64,000 nucleotides of DNA from Flavobacterium fluviale (GTDB taxonomy: Bacteria > Bacteroidota > Bacteroidia > Flavobacteriales > Flavobacteriaceae): assembly GCF_003312915.1 (NCBI RefSeq), contig NZ_CP030261.1:3224001-3288000 (forward strand), in the 5' to 3' direction. Below, in pieces: positions 35,512 through 47,500 of the stretch. The notes beneath the pieces are model-generated. The model was not told the DNA's origin. It did no database searches and saw nothing but the letters and a program-made list of their open reading frames with translations. The first letter of the stretch is position 1, and the number at the start of each line of letters is the position of its first letter. Made by a program: the position numbers and the translations under genes.

Positions 35512-37005
35512 ATGAAAAACAAATTGATTTTAATCATTGTACTTCTTGCAATGACAGCGTGCAATCAGAATAAAAGTGATAAAAATGGAACATTATCTTC
35601 TGCAGAAACTGATGCTGATGTTTCAGGCAAATTTTCGGATTCAGTACCGAATGGCCCCGATGTAAATGTAAAGATTACAGAATCTTATGCAAGACAGGTC
35701 GCAAGAGATGCCTATTTCTGGGCTTGGCCAATGGAAAACATTTACAACAGACGTCTTGCGTTCAAGCAGTCACCAAAAGTAGGTCTTATGAATGGCGTAC
35801 TGCCATTTGCGCCATTAAATTCTTTGGCAATGTTGCATGATTATATTAAGCCTGAACAGCGCTGGGTTGCCTGTCCAAATCAGGATGTGGTTTACGGAGC
35901 TGCTATTGCCGCTCTTGATGAGACTCCCGTCGTGATACAGGTTCCGGATTTTGGCAAGCGTTTCTGGGTATATCAGGTGGTGGATCTTCGCACAGATGCT
36001 TTTGCCCAGCTTGGGAAGATGTATGGTACAAAACCAGGGTTTTACATGCTGGCGGGGCCTAACTGGAAAGGAGAGGTGCCTAAAGGAATCACTAAAGTAT
36101 TTTACAGCAAAACAGGCACAGCCTTTATTGTACCTAGAGTTTTTCAGGATGATACGCCCTCAGATAAAAATGCAGTCCAGGCCATAATTAATTCTATTGA
36201 TGTCTATGCTCTGGATAAATTTGACGGAAAAATGAAACAGCAGGACTGGAGTAGGCTTCCATCCTTAGGTTCGCCGACAAAAGATGGCGGATCTGAAGAA
36301 ACGAAATGGGTCTTTCCAGATACCTTTTTCGATCAGCTTCCTATTGTATTGAAAGATGCTCCTCCATTGCCCGGCGAGGAAGCTCGTTACGCACAGGTAC
36401 TGTCGGTGATCGAAGCAGCAAAGAAAGATCCTGCATTGAAAAAAGCGATGATTGATGAAGCCCATAAAGCGGACAAAGAACTGGTTGATCCATTACTGCA
36501 ATTTCGCAACTGGGGAATACCTCTTCCAGGGAACTGGACTACTGCCGATAACTGTGCTGCCTTTGGAACGGATTATTTCACCCGTACAGCCATAGCAAAA
36601 TCCAATATACTGGTGAATGCAGGTAAAGAAACAAAGTATTTTTATCAGGATCTCGATTCAAAAGGATCTCGACTGAATGGTTCTAAACAGTATACCCTGA
36701 CATTTGCAAAAGGTAACCTTCCGCCTGTAGACGGCTTCTGGTCTCTTACACTTTATGACGAGCATCACTTTTTCTATCCCAATGTCATAAAACGCTATTC
36801 GGTTGGAACCAAAAACCGGGATTTAAAGTACAATGTCGATGGTTCCCTTACATTGTATGTGCAGCATGCGGAGCCGGAAGGGGACAAAAAAGCCAATTGG
36901 CTGCCAAGCCCTGCAGATGATTTCTGTTTATATTTCAGATGCTACGGCCCAAAGCAGTCCGTAATTAAAAATCAATGGACGCCTCCGTCTGTAGTAAAAA
37001 TTTAA
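35512..37005 (+). CDS. DUF1254/DUF1214 domain lipoprotein (copy in cassette 4)
   Basis: 497 residues. The lipoprotein signal ends in LLAMTACNQN (Cys17). The DUF1254 part follows (ARDAYFWAWPMENIYNRRLA; CPNQDVVYGAAIAALDETPV; VPDFGKRFWVYQVVDLRTDA), and the C-terminal DUF1214 part has GFWSLTLYDEHHFFYPN and NWLPSPADDFCLYFRCYGP. Family members are periplasmic or surface proteins of uncertain enzymatic role. It is a close paralogue of the product at 55505-56995. Its upstream partner gene has decayed. Confidence 0.88.
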   Translation: MKNKLILIIVLLAMTACNQNKSDKNGTLSSAETDADVSGKFSDSVPNGPDVNVKITESYARQVARDAYFWAWPMENIYNRRLAFKQSPKVGLMNGVLPFAPLNSLAMLHDYIKPEQRWVACPNQDVVYGAAIAALDETPVVIQVPDFGKRFWVYQVVDLRTDAFAQLGKMYGTKPGFYMLAGPNWKGEVPKGITKVFYSKTGTAFIVPRVFQDDTPSDKNAVQAIINSIDVYALDKFDGKMKQQDWSRLPSLGSPTKDGGSEETKWVFPDTFFDQLPIVLKDAPPLPGEEARYAQVLSVIEAAKKDPALKKAMIDEAHKADKELVDPLLQFRNWGIPLPGNWTTADNCAAFGTDYFTRTAIAKSNILVNAGKETKYFYQDLDSKGSRLNGSKQYTLTFAKGNLPPVDGFWSLTLYDEHHFFYPNVIKRYSVGTKNRDLKYNVDGSLTLYVQHAEPEGDKKANWLPSPADDFCLYFRCYGPKQSVIKNQWTPPSVVKI

Positions 37006-37077
37006 TTTCAGTCAAAAAGAGAAAGTAAAGGAAAAAATTATTTTAAGTTGATTATATAGTAAAAATAAATAAAAAAT

Positions 37078-37103
37078 GGCGCCAATTGTCTTCAATTGGC
37101 GCC
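37078..37103. terminator. 11-bp GGCGCC hairpin at junction E
   Basis: Base-for-base the same 26-base hairpin as at 5302-5327 (GGCGCCAATTG, TCTT loop, CAATTGGCGCC). It follows the DUF1254 gene and probably terminates it. It marks the right edge of the cassette array. Confidence 0.85.
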
Positions 37104-37113
37104 ATTTGGCGTT

Positions 37114-37370
37114 GTGACCTCGACAGGACAAATTACAACATCATTTCTGGATGATTTAAAGAAATTAGCTTACTACATGTAGTGCCTGTCTTTCATTGGC
37201 TTTATAAATTTGGTTTGGATGTTCTGTTAGGATTGATGTAAAAATTATAGAAACTAAATTGGTTTATGGCAGTAAACTAATATACAATTCTACAAATATT
37301 ATGTAGGATTCGAGAAGATTATTGTCATTAAGCCAGAATTGTCTTTATTTGGCTCTATTATCGAACAGGA
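37114..37370. repeat. junction repeat, copy E (degenerate)
   Basis: Begins TGACCTCGACAGGACAAATT, then a shortened core (CATTTCTGGATGATTTAAAG, AAATTAGCTTACTAC) and loses the GGTTTGTA arm. Homology with the D side resumes at about 37277-37365. The opening TGACCTCGACAGGA resembles the complement of a tRNA T-stem/acceptor 3' end. Confidence 0.7.
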
Positions 37371-38510
37371 CTATCGTTTTGTCAAATAGCTGATAAAAAA
37401 CGAATTAGGTTTTAAAAGTTTTTAATCTGCAAAAAGAACTCTAAACGGAATTGAAGTTGTGCATATGCTTCGGAAGAATCAGTTGATTAGACCGGGATCT
37501 CTATATTTAAAGCATTCTGTACGCTGGCGGGTTAACTTTTATATCCCCTAAATTCTTAGATTTGATTTTGACAGATACGACAGAACCTAAAAGTGTCATT
37601 TTAATTGATTTTGTTGCATTTGAAAATGAAATTTTAAAAATCATTAAAAACTGAATACTAATCTCGCTTTATGCCTCAATTTTATTTTTAAAACACCTTG
37701 CTATGATTATTATAAGAAAATTACTAGAGTCTTAAATGCTTTGAAGCTTAAAGCATTAGTTTTTTTTTATTGCTAAGCAGTTATGTTAAATATTGTTTCA
37801 TTTTATAATTTGCAACATGAAATTGTTGTTGCAACAGTTTTTTTTTTATCTATTTGTTTACTTTTGTAAGAAATAACGTTATTGTATAAAAAAAATTTAA
37901 TAATTGCTTACTTACTTTAATTGTAGCCTTAACTATGTATGATAATGCAAGATATTCCCTAGATGTACTGCCACGTTCTTTAATTCAAAAAATTGCAGCA
38001 CTGTCATTTAGAAAATTGATTGCGTCGTCTTACATCATATTCTATCTTCTTTCCGCCATCTGAATTTATTCCTATTCGCACTTTTTATTTGCCCGTACTA
38101 TTAATATGTGCTTTACATGATCTAAGGCTTTATTTTTTTGCAGTTGTGGTACTTATTTTAATGCTATATAATGAATAACTGCCAAGGAAAATGTCTAGTT
38201 AAATTTTCATTGCCCAAGCCAGATTCCAAATAATAAAATTAAACAGTGATAAATATAAAGTTTGTCGCAAAATTTAGAGTATTGGAAGGTAAGATATTGC
38301 TGATCAGCTAAAAATTTGAATCAGGTTAGATAAGCAGTCTGCTTTTGAAATAGATGATTGCTTTTAAGTCTTCAATGATATTTTGGTAGATTTTTCTTCG
38401 CAGTTAGTTGATAATAGCTAGCAAGGAGTGATCAAGTCTGCCCAATATCTGCTTAAAGGATATCCTGATTGCTTGAGTGGTAAAGTTTATAATTTAATAT
38501 AAAAATAGTT
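37371..38510. other. long intergenic region upstream of the giant adhesin gene
   Basis: More than 1.1 kb, very AT rich, with no reading frame I would support. It presumably includes the adhesin promoter and leader. I could not place a promoter with confidence. Confidence 0.5.
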
Positions 38511-41500
38511 ATGAAATCGAAATTTACATTAACTCTAATTTTAATTTTTTTTCTAAGTATTTTTTCCTCTGCACAAACCGTATCGGGCACTCCAGGTACA
38601 ACCGGCTGTCTGGGCGGAGGTACTATCACGGCCAGTAACAATGCAGGATGGACTTCTCCCCAGTATCAATTGCTTAAAAATAATGTTGTGATTGCACCAA
38701 TTCCAAATGATCCTGCTCAATTTACGACTAACCCTCTTTTTGAGGCTCTTTCCACCGGAACTTACACGCTTAAAGGGCGCAATACAAGTACAGGAACAAT
38801 TTTTACCAGCGCAAATATAGCAGTTTCAGACGGTTATACGCCGATGAGCATTGCGACGCCAACTAAAGTTGCCAGCTGTTCTGGAGGATCTGCAGTTTTA
38901 ACAACTACGGTTACAGGCGGTAAATTACCGATAACCTACAAGATAGCACTGCAGTCTTCTCCTGGTTCAATAATTCAGGATAGCGGTGCCGTAAGCGCTT
39001 CTAATTTTGCTTTTAATGCACAGCCTGCAGGCAGTTACATTGTAAGTGCTACAGATGCCTGCGGACAAACTGTCACTGGATCAACAGCTGTCACCAATCC
39101 TACCGTAACTGTAAACGATTTTAAACTAGGAATAGGCTATGCGTATCCTAAACACCAGACTTCTGCCTGTTCATCACCGATAATCATAATGGTGGAAGCT
39201 GGTTTTCAATATATTTCGAACAGTACTGTTATCTCTGCTGCTGATGCAGCATTGTTTAGCTGGAAAATAAAATTTCAGGGCCAGTTATATGGAATTGGTA
39301 CAGACGGAAATGCTACCGTAGGAGCGGATGGTATTTCACCGCAGACTATAAGTTTTAAAATGCCGCTCGCAGCTACCCGTGAAGACATATACGCAGACAT
39401 TAATAATATGAGGGTAGTACTGATGGATCAGTGCGGCAACACAAAAGAATTTCCAATCAGGCACGTATATAATGGAGGAACCATAACTACATCTAATTGT
39501 GGAGGAACTGGCTTACTGAGCGTTAGAGCCAATTTGCTGACCTGCCTTCCGATGGATATGGTTTTTACCAATACTGCCGATCCTTCCGATGTAATTACAC
39601 AGACATTGTCAAGTATTCCTGCGACCTTAAGCGGTTTTACTGCAGGAGCCACTTATAATTTTACCTACATTGATGCAGCGGGAAATACAACCGGAAATTT
39701 TTTAGGTAATCCCTCATCTCAAATTAATATTCCCGCTGAGCCTTCATTTACACCTTCACAATTTTTGTCAGCTGTACAGCCTAATTTGAATGTGCTGGGA
39801 TATGGCTTGCTGATCCTTTCCAATACTCCCTATCAAATAGGGGATGTACTGACTTATACTGTAACAGCATCCAACAATCCTTTGGTGCCATTGGGAACAA
39901 CTGGCAGCGTGACATTAAATTCGACAGGCAATGCGACACTTCCAAGAGTAAATCCGACAGATCCAGCTGGATATTGGCCAAAAGGAAATTATACGCTGAG
40001 TATAACAGGCCCCTGCGGTACAAAATCCATGAATGCTGTTGTACAGGGGTATGTTGCCACTCTTTCAGCCGGCACGATGACACCAGTCTGCGGAGGCTTT
40101 AATTATACAATGAAAGGTAATTTTGATGTAGCTAGTGCTTATCAGGTCATTATCGTTTCAGGGCCATCAAATGTGGGGCAGGTAAGAGATTTAGCCAGTA
40201 CAACAGCATCACTCCCGTTTAATGGCTTGAATTATGGCACCTACGTTTTCGGGCTGCGCATTAAGGGAGGCAATACCAATGTACTGACTGAAACAATTAC
40301 CTATGACGCAAGCAATACTGTCAAGGTAGACAGAAGCAGTACTGGAGGTTTTGTCTGCAGTGACGGCGCTGCTGACGGAATACTTACAATTACTGCCACT
40401 AGTATTTCACCAGTTCCCAATAATGCATTGTCATATGCTTTAAGCAAAGACGGAGGGACGACATATGGAGTTTTTCAAAGCTCAAATCAGTTTACAGCAC
40501 TAAGCAAAGGAACTTATTATTTCAAAGTACAGGATGGATGCGGAAATGTTGTAACACAGTCAGCACAAATTGGTGTGGCAAGTGCACCGACAGCCTCTGC
40601 AAATGGTTTGAACAATCCAAAATTATGCAAATTAAATTCAGGCACCATTCAACTAGATGTTGATATATCTGGCGCAGCTTCCTATTTATGGACTGGTCCA
40701 GGTATCAATTCAGGAAATCAAAATTTAAAAAGTCCGGCTGTCAGCTACACTGATCTTAGTGCAGGAGTAAATAATTATACTTGTGCAGTGACTGTTGGAG
40801 CGCCTTGCAATACTACCAACACCGCCGGCTTAGTTATAACTTTAAATCCCCTGCCAACACTTGTTATTAATAATCCTGCTGCAGTATGTTCGCCTAGTAC
40901 AGTAAATCTTACAGATGCAGCTGTAACGGCAGGGAGCACAGCAGGTGTTACATTTACTTATTTTACTGATGCAGCCGGCACAGCCGCTCTTGCCAATTCT
41001 GTGGCAGTTGCTGCCAGTGGCACTTATTACATTAAAGCTACGACTGCGGCAGGATGTTCCGCAATCCAGCCTGTAACGGTAACAGTCAATCCGGTGCCAA
41101 CAGTGGTCACAGCGGCCCCGCCTAAAGTATGTTCTGGAACACCAGTCGACCTGACTGCACCATCAGTAACCGCTGGAAGTACAGCTGGCCTTACCTATAC
41201 TTATTTTACTGATGCAGCAGGAACATCAGTTCTTGATACGCCAAGTGCAGTAACAGCAGGGGGGACTTATTATATAAAAGGAACAACTGCATCTGGATGT
41301 TCGGCAATTAAGGCTGTATTGGTTTCATTTAATCCGAGCCCTACAGTGGTAACAGCGGCTCCGCCAGCAGTGTGTTCAGGTACATCAGTTAACCTTACTG
41401 CACCATCAGTAACTGCTGGAAGTACTGCAAATCTAACGTTTACTTACTTTACAGATGCGGCTGCTACAGCAGTTCTCGCTTCGCCAAGCGCAGTGACGGC

Positions 41501-44500
41501 AAGCGGAACTTATTACATTAAAGGAACAACTGCAGCTGGGTGTTCGGCAATACAGGGTGTGGCTGTAACAATTAACCCGACTCCGACATTAGTTACCAAT
41601 GCTCCTGCGGCAGTATGTTCGGGGACCTCAGTTGATTTGACTGCTCCGGCAGTAACTGCTGGAAGTACTCCAAACCTGACGTTTGCTTATTTCACAGATG
41701 CTGCAGGGACAATTGCACTTGGTGCGCCTGGTGCAGTTACAGCTGGCGGAACCTATTACATAAAAGGAACAACTGCGGCAGGATGTTCCGCAATCAAGGC
41801 TGTGACTGTATCTGTTAATCCCATTCCAGTATTAGCAATCACTGACCCTGATCCCGTCTGCGCAGGAACTGCTGTAGATCTTACCTTGCCTGCAGTAACC
41901 GCTGGCAGCTCGGCAAATTTGACTTTTACCTATTTTACAGATGCCGCAGGTGCTAACGCATTGGCCAATCCCGCTGCAGTCACAATTCCAGGCACGTATT
42001 ATATAAAAGGAACAGATACTGTTACAGGATGCGATTCAGCCATAAAAGCGGTGGCAGTAAGCAACTTGGCGCCGGCAGATACAAGTCTGACATATCCTGG
42101 CGGTCCCTTCTGCGGATCTGGAACAGTATTGCCAGATCTGATAGTCACATGGTCAGCCCCTCCAGATCCCGTATTGCGCCGCCACAGGCTGACAGGATCC
42201 AATCTTCTCGGCGCATCACATGCATTCACATTCACCTCAACAGCCGGTCTGGTTATAAATCCCAATAGCGGTGAGATTGATTTGGCGGTAAGTACTCCAG
42301 GTACATATACTGTAAATGTTGTTGCCTCATATTCATTTGCACCGTGTCCGTCTAGCGCTGCAGCAACAATAACTATAAACCCGTTGCCAACTGTTGCAAT
42401 TACCAATCCGGCACCAGTGTGCTCACCAGGAGCCGTAGATCTTACATCAGCAGCTGTGACTTCAGGAAGCACACCAAGTTTAACTTATTCCTATTTTAGC
42501 GATGCAGCAGGGACGCAGCCTTTGGCTGATGCAACTGCAATCACAGCAGGCGGTACTTATTATATCAGGGGAACTGATCCTGCGACGGGCTGTTCTTCAA
42601 TCAGCCCAGTAGCTGTAGAAGTCAACCTGCAGCCTGATGCTTCATTTACCTATGATGCAATCAATAACATAAATGACGAGTATACCTTTACACCAATCTC
42701 TACCGCCGCAGATGTTACTTATAGCTGGGATTTCGGAGACGGAGGAACTTCTTCTGCAGCTGTTCCAACACATCAGTATGATTTACTGGGCACCTATACT
42801 ATAACGCTTACCGCTGCCAATCTCAATGGCTGCACTGACGTCACAGCTCAAACTATTTCCATAAGCAAAAATCCGAATGTGACAGCAGACATTTCGGTGT
42901 TTCCTGCCAATGAGTGCCTTATTGGAAATGCGTTTGAATTTACAAGTGCCTCTATCATAGCATCGGGCTATTCGCTAACAGGTCTCATTTGGGATTTTGG
43001 CGATGGCGCACCAGTAAGTACTGCATTGAATCCAATTCATAATTATGCGGCAGCAGGTACTTATGTTGTAAATCTCCAGGCTACGGTCAGTAATGGCGTA
43101 AATACTTTTACCGATAATGCCACGAGTTCTGTTCTAGTAATCGCAACACCTGCAGTAACCATTACCAATCCGGCGGCAGTATGTTCAGGCTCTCCTATTG
43201 ATTTGACAGCACCGGCAATAACCTCGGGAAGCACATCAAACCTTACCTTTGCTTATTTTACAGATGCCACAGGAACGGTGGCCCTCGCCAATCCAGATGC
43301 AGTAACAGCAGGAGGTACTTATTATATTCAGGGAACAACTCCCGAGGGATGTTTTGCGATAAGTCCGGTGCAGGTAACTATCAATCCGCTGCCTGTTGTA
43401 ACAGTTAACAATCCGCCAGCAGTATGCGAGGGCACTACAGTAGATATTACAGCAGCAGCAGTAACTTCTGGTAGTACCGCTAATTTGGCATATAGCTATT
43501 TTATTGATCAGGATGGGACGCAAACTTTGGATGGGGCAGATGCCATAACAACAAGCGGCATTTATTACATTAAGGGAACAACGCCTGAGGGATGTTCGTC
43601 GATAAGTCCCGTGAAGGTAACCGTAACCCCAACACCGTTTGTAGTTGTCAACAATCCATCGGCAGCCTGTGCGGGTACAGCAGTTGATCTGACAGCGCCG
43701 GATATAACAGCAGGCAGCACAGCGGGGCTGTCGTTTGCTTATTTCAGTGATGCGGCTGCCACGCAGCCTTTAGCCAATGCAAACGCTGTGACATCAAGCG
43801 GCACTTATTATATTCGTGGAACAACGCCGGGAGGATGCTCTGCGATTACTCCGGTACTGGTAACGATCAACCCAGCGCCGTCTTTAGTGATTGACAACCC
43901 GCCAGCGGTTTGTTCGGGCACAGTTGATTTGACGGCTCTGTCCGTCACAGCTGGAAGCACAGCCAATCTGACCTTTACTTATTTTACAGATTCCGCAGGC
44001 ACAATAGTCCTTGACGATGCAGATGCAGTAATGGCAAGTGGCATTTATTATATAAAAGCGACTACATCAGAAGGATGCTCAGCAATAGAGCCTGTCACTG
44101 TAACAATTGATCCGACTCCCACAGTAACAACAACGCCACCGCCAGCAGTATGTTCAGGTGTTTCGGTGGACTTGACTGCAGCGGCAGTAACGGCAGGAAG
44201 CACATCGAACCTGACGTTTGCTTATTTTACAGATGCAGCCGGCACTGCAGCTTTTGCTAATGCAGATGCAGTAACAGCTGGCGGCACCTATTACATAAAA
44301 GGAACAACACCAGAGGGATGTTCTGCAATCAGTCCTGTTCAGGTAACTATTAACCCAATACCGGTTGTAAGTGTGACTGATCCTGCACCAGTATGCGAGG
44401 GCACTATCGTAAATATTACTGCGGCAGAAGTAACTGCAGGAAGCACACCTAATCTGAACTTTACATATTTTACAGATGCCGCAGGCACTGTAGTACTTGA

Positions 44501-47500
44501 CAGTGCAGAAGGAGTAACGACAAGCGGCATTTATTACATAAAAGGAACAACACCAGAAGGATGCTCATCAATCCAGCCTGTAACGGTAACGGTTTATCCG
44601 ACTCCTATAGTGGTAACATCCGATCCATCAGCAGTATGTTCAGGAACAACAGTAGATTTGACCGCGCCCTCAATAACTGCTGGAAGCACCGCAAATATGA
44701 CTTTCACTTATTTTACAGACGCTGAAGCTGCAACGGTCCTTGCCAACCCCGAGGCAGTAGCAGAAGGCGGCACTTATTATATAAAAGGGACAACACTAGA
44801 AGGATGTTCAGCAATGCAATATGTAGTGGTAACTATTAATCCTATACCGGCTGTAAACATTACTAATCCGCCAGCAGTATGTTCAGGTATTTCAGTTGAC
44901 TTGACAGAACCGACAGTTACAACGGGAAGTGCATCAAATCTGACCTTTACTTATTTCATTGATGCTGCAGGCAGTATTTTACTTTCTAATCCAGCTTCAG
45001 TCACAACAGGGGGTACTTATTATATCAAAGGAACTACACCAGAGGGCTGTTATGCGATCAGTCCGGTGCATATAACCGTCAATCCAATACCTACAGTAGC
45101 TGTTACCAACCCGCCAGCAGTATGTTCAGGGACATCGGTTGACCTTACTGCCGCGTCCGTAACAGCGGGAAGCACATCCGGGCTGGCCTTCGCTTATTTT
45201 ACCGATTCGGCAGCCACCACCTTGCTGTCCAATCCGTCTTCAGTAACCGCAGGAGGCACCTATTACATAAAAGGAACCACTCCGCAGGGATGTTCTGTAA
45301 TCCAGAACGTAGCGGTGACGGTTAACCCAACACCTGTTGTAGCGGTCACCAACCCGGCAGCAGTTTGTTCAGGAAGATCGGTTGACCTCACATCAGCAGC
45401 CGTAACAGCAGGAAGCACATCCGGGCTGGCCTTCAAGTATTTTACCGATCCGGCAGCCACCACTGTGTTGTCCAATCCTTCTTTGGTAACCGCAGGGGGA
45501 ACCTATTACATAGAAGGAACAACAGCAGAGGGATGTTCGGATACCAAACCAGTGCAGGTAACCATCAATCCAGCACCGGTTTTAGCAATCACCAGCCCTG
45601 CAGCAGTGTGTTCTGGCACCTCGGTTGATCTGACCGTACCGGCAATAACCTCTGGAAGCACAGCAAATCTGGTATATTCTTATTTCAGCGATGCGGCAGG
45701 TACCCAGCCTCTGGCCAATGCCAATGCCATCACAGCGGCTGGCACTTACTATATAAAGGGAACAACAGCAGAGGGATGTTCAGATGCCAAACCAGTGCAG
45801 GTAACCATCAATCCAGCACCGATTGTATCGATCACCAGCCCTGCAGCAGTATGTTCTGGCACCTCGGTTGACCTGACCTTGCCGGCAATAACCTCTGGAA
45901 GCACAGCAAATCTGACGTATTCCTATTTCAGCGATGCGGCAGGTACCCAGCCTTTGGCCAATGCTGATGCCATCACAGCAAGTGATACTTATTATATTCA
46001 GGGGACTGACCCTGCCACAGGATGTTCTTCAATCAGCTCGGTAAACGTCGTTGTCAATCCCCAGCCGGATGCGTCATTTACCTATGATGCGATCAATAAC
46101 GCAAATGACCAGTATGTCTTTACACCAATCTCTGCGGTAGCAGGTTTGAGCTATAGCTGGGATTTCGGCGATGGAGGCACTTCTTCAGCAGCTATTCCAA
46201 CGCACCAGTATGATGTTGAGGGCAGCTATACAGTAGCCCTGACAGTCACTAACGGCTATGGCTGTACGGCAGCCGCAAGTGAGGCCATTTCGATAACCAA
46301 AAATCCGAATGTGGCGGCTGACATTTCGGTGTATCCTGCCAATGAGTGCCTTGTAGGAAATGCGTTTGAATTTACCAGCGCCTCTACTATAGCAGCAGGC
46401 TATTCCTTGACAGGCCTGATTTGGGATTTCGGTGATGGAACCACGGCAAGCACTGATCTGGCCCCTACACATAGTTATGCGGCGGCAGGCACTTATGTTG
46501 TCAGCCTGCAGGCTACCGTGAGCAATGGAGTCAATACTTTTTCTGATAATGCGACAAGCTCTGTTATTGTAACCCCAACACCCGCAGTAGTGATTACCAG
46601 CCCGGCGGCAGTATGCTCAGGTACGACAGTAGATCTTACCGCGGCGGCAGTAACCGCTGGAAGCAAGGCAAACCTGAATTTTGCTTATTTTACGGATGCG
46701 GCGGGCACTATTGCTCTTGCCAATGCAGATGCAGTAACAACAGGGGGCACATATTACATAAAAGGAACAACTGCAGCGGGATGTTCAGATACCAAGCCAG
46801 TGCAGGTAACCATCGACCCAGCACCGGTTGTAGCGGTCACTAACCCTGCAGCAGTATGTTCTGGCACCTCGGTGAACCTGACTCTGCCTGCAGTAACCTC
46901 TGGAAGCACAGCAAATCTGGTATATTCTTATTTCAGCGATGCTGCAGGTACCCAGCCTCTGGCCAATGCCAATGCCATCACAGCGCCTGGCACTTATTAT
47001 ATTAAGGGAACAACAGCAGAGGGATGTTCGGATACCAAACCAGTGCAGGTAACCATCAATCCAGCACCGGTTTTAGCAATCACCAACCCTGCAGCAGTGT
47101 GTTCTGGCACCTCGGTTGATCTGACCGTGCCAGCAATAACCTCTGGAAGCACAGCAAATCTGGTATATTCTTATTTCAGCGATGCTGCAGGTACCCAGCC
47201 TCTGGCCAATGCCAATGCCATCACAGCGGCTGGCACTTACTATATAAAGGGAACAACAGCAGAGGGATGTTCAGATGCCAAACCAGTTCAGGTAACCATC
47301 AATCCAGCACCGATTGTATCGATCACCAGCCCTGCAGCAGTATGTTCTGGCACCTCGGTTGACCTGACCTTGCCGGCAATAACCTCTGGAAGCACAGCAA
47401 ATCTGGTATATTCCTATTTCAGCGATGCGGCAGGTACCCAGCCTTTGGCCAATGCTGATGCCATCACAGCAAGTGATACTTATTATATTCAGGGGACTGA

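Noticed and set aside
45263..45475. Minus-strand reading frames inside the adhesin gene
   Set aside because: They are antisense shadows of the 80-residue repeats, with repeat-derived low-complexity products and no family match.
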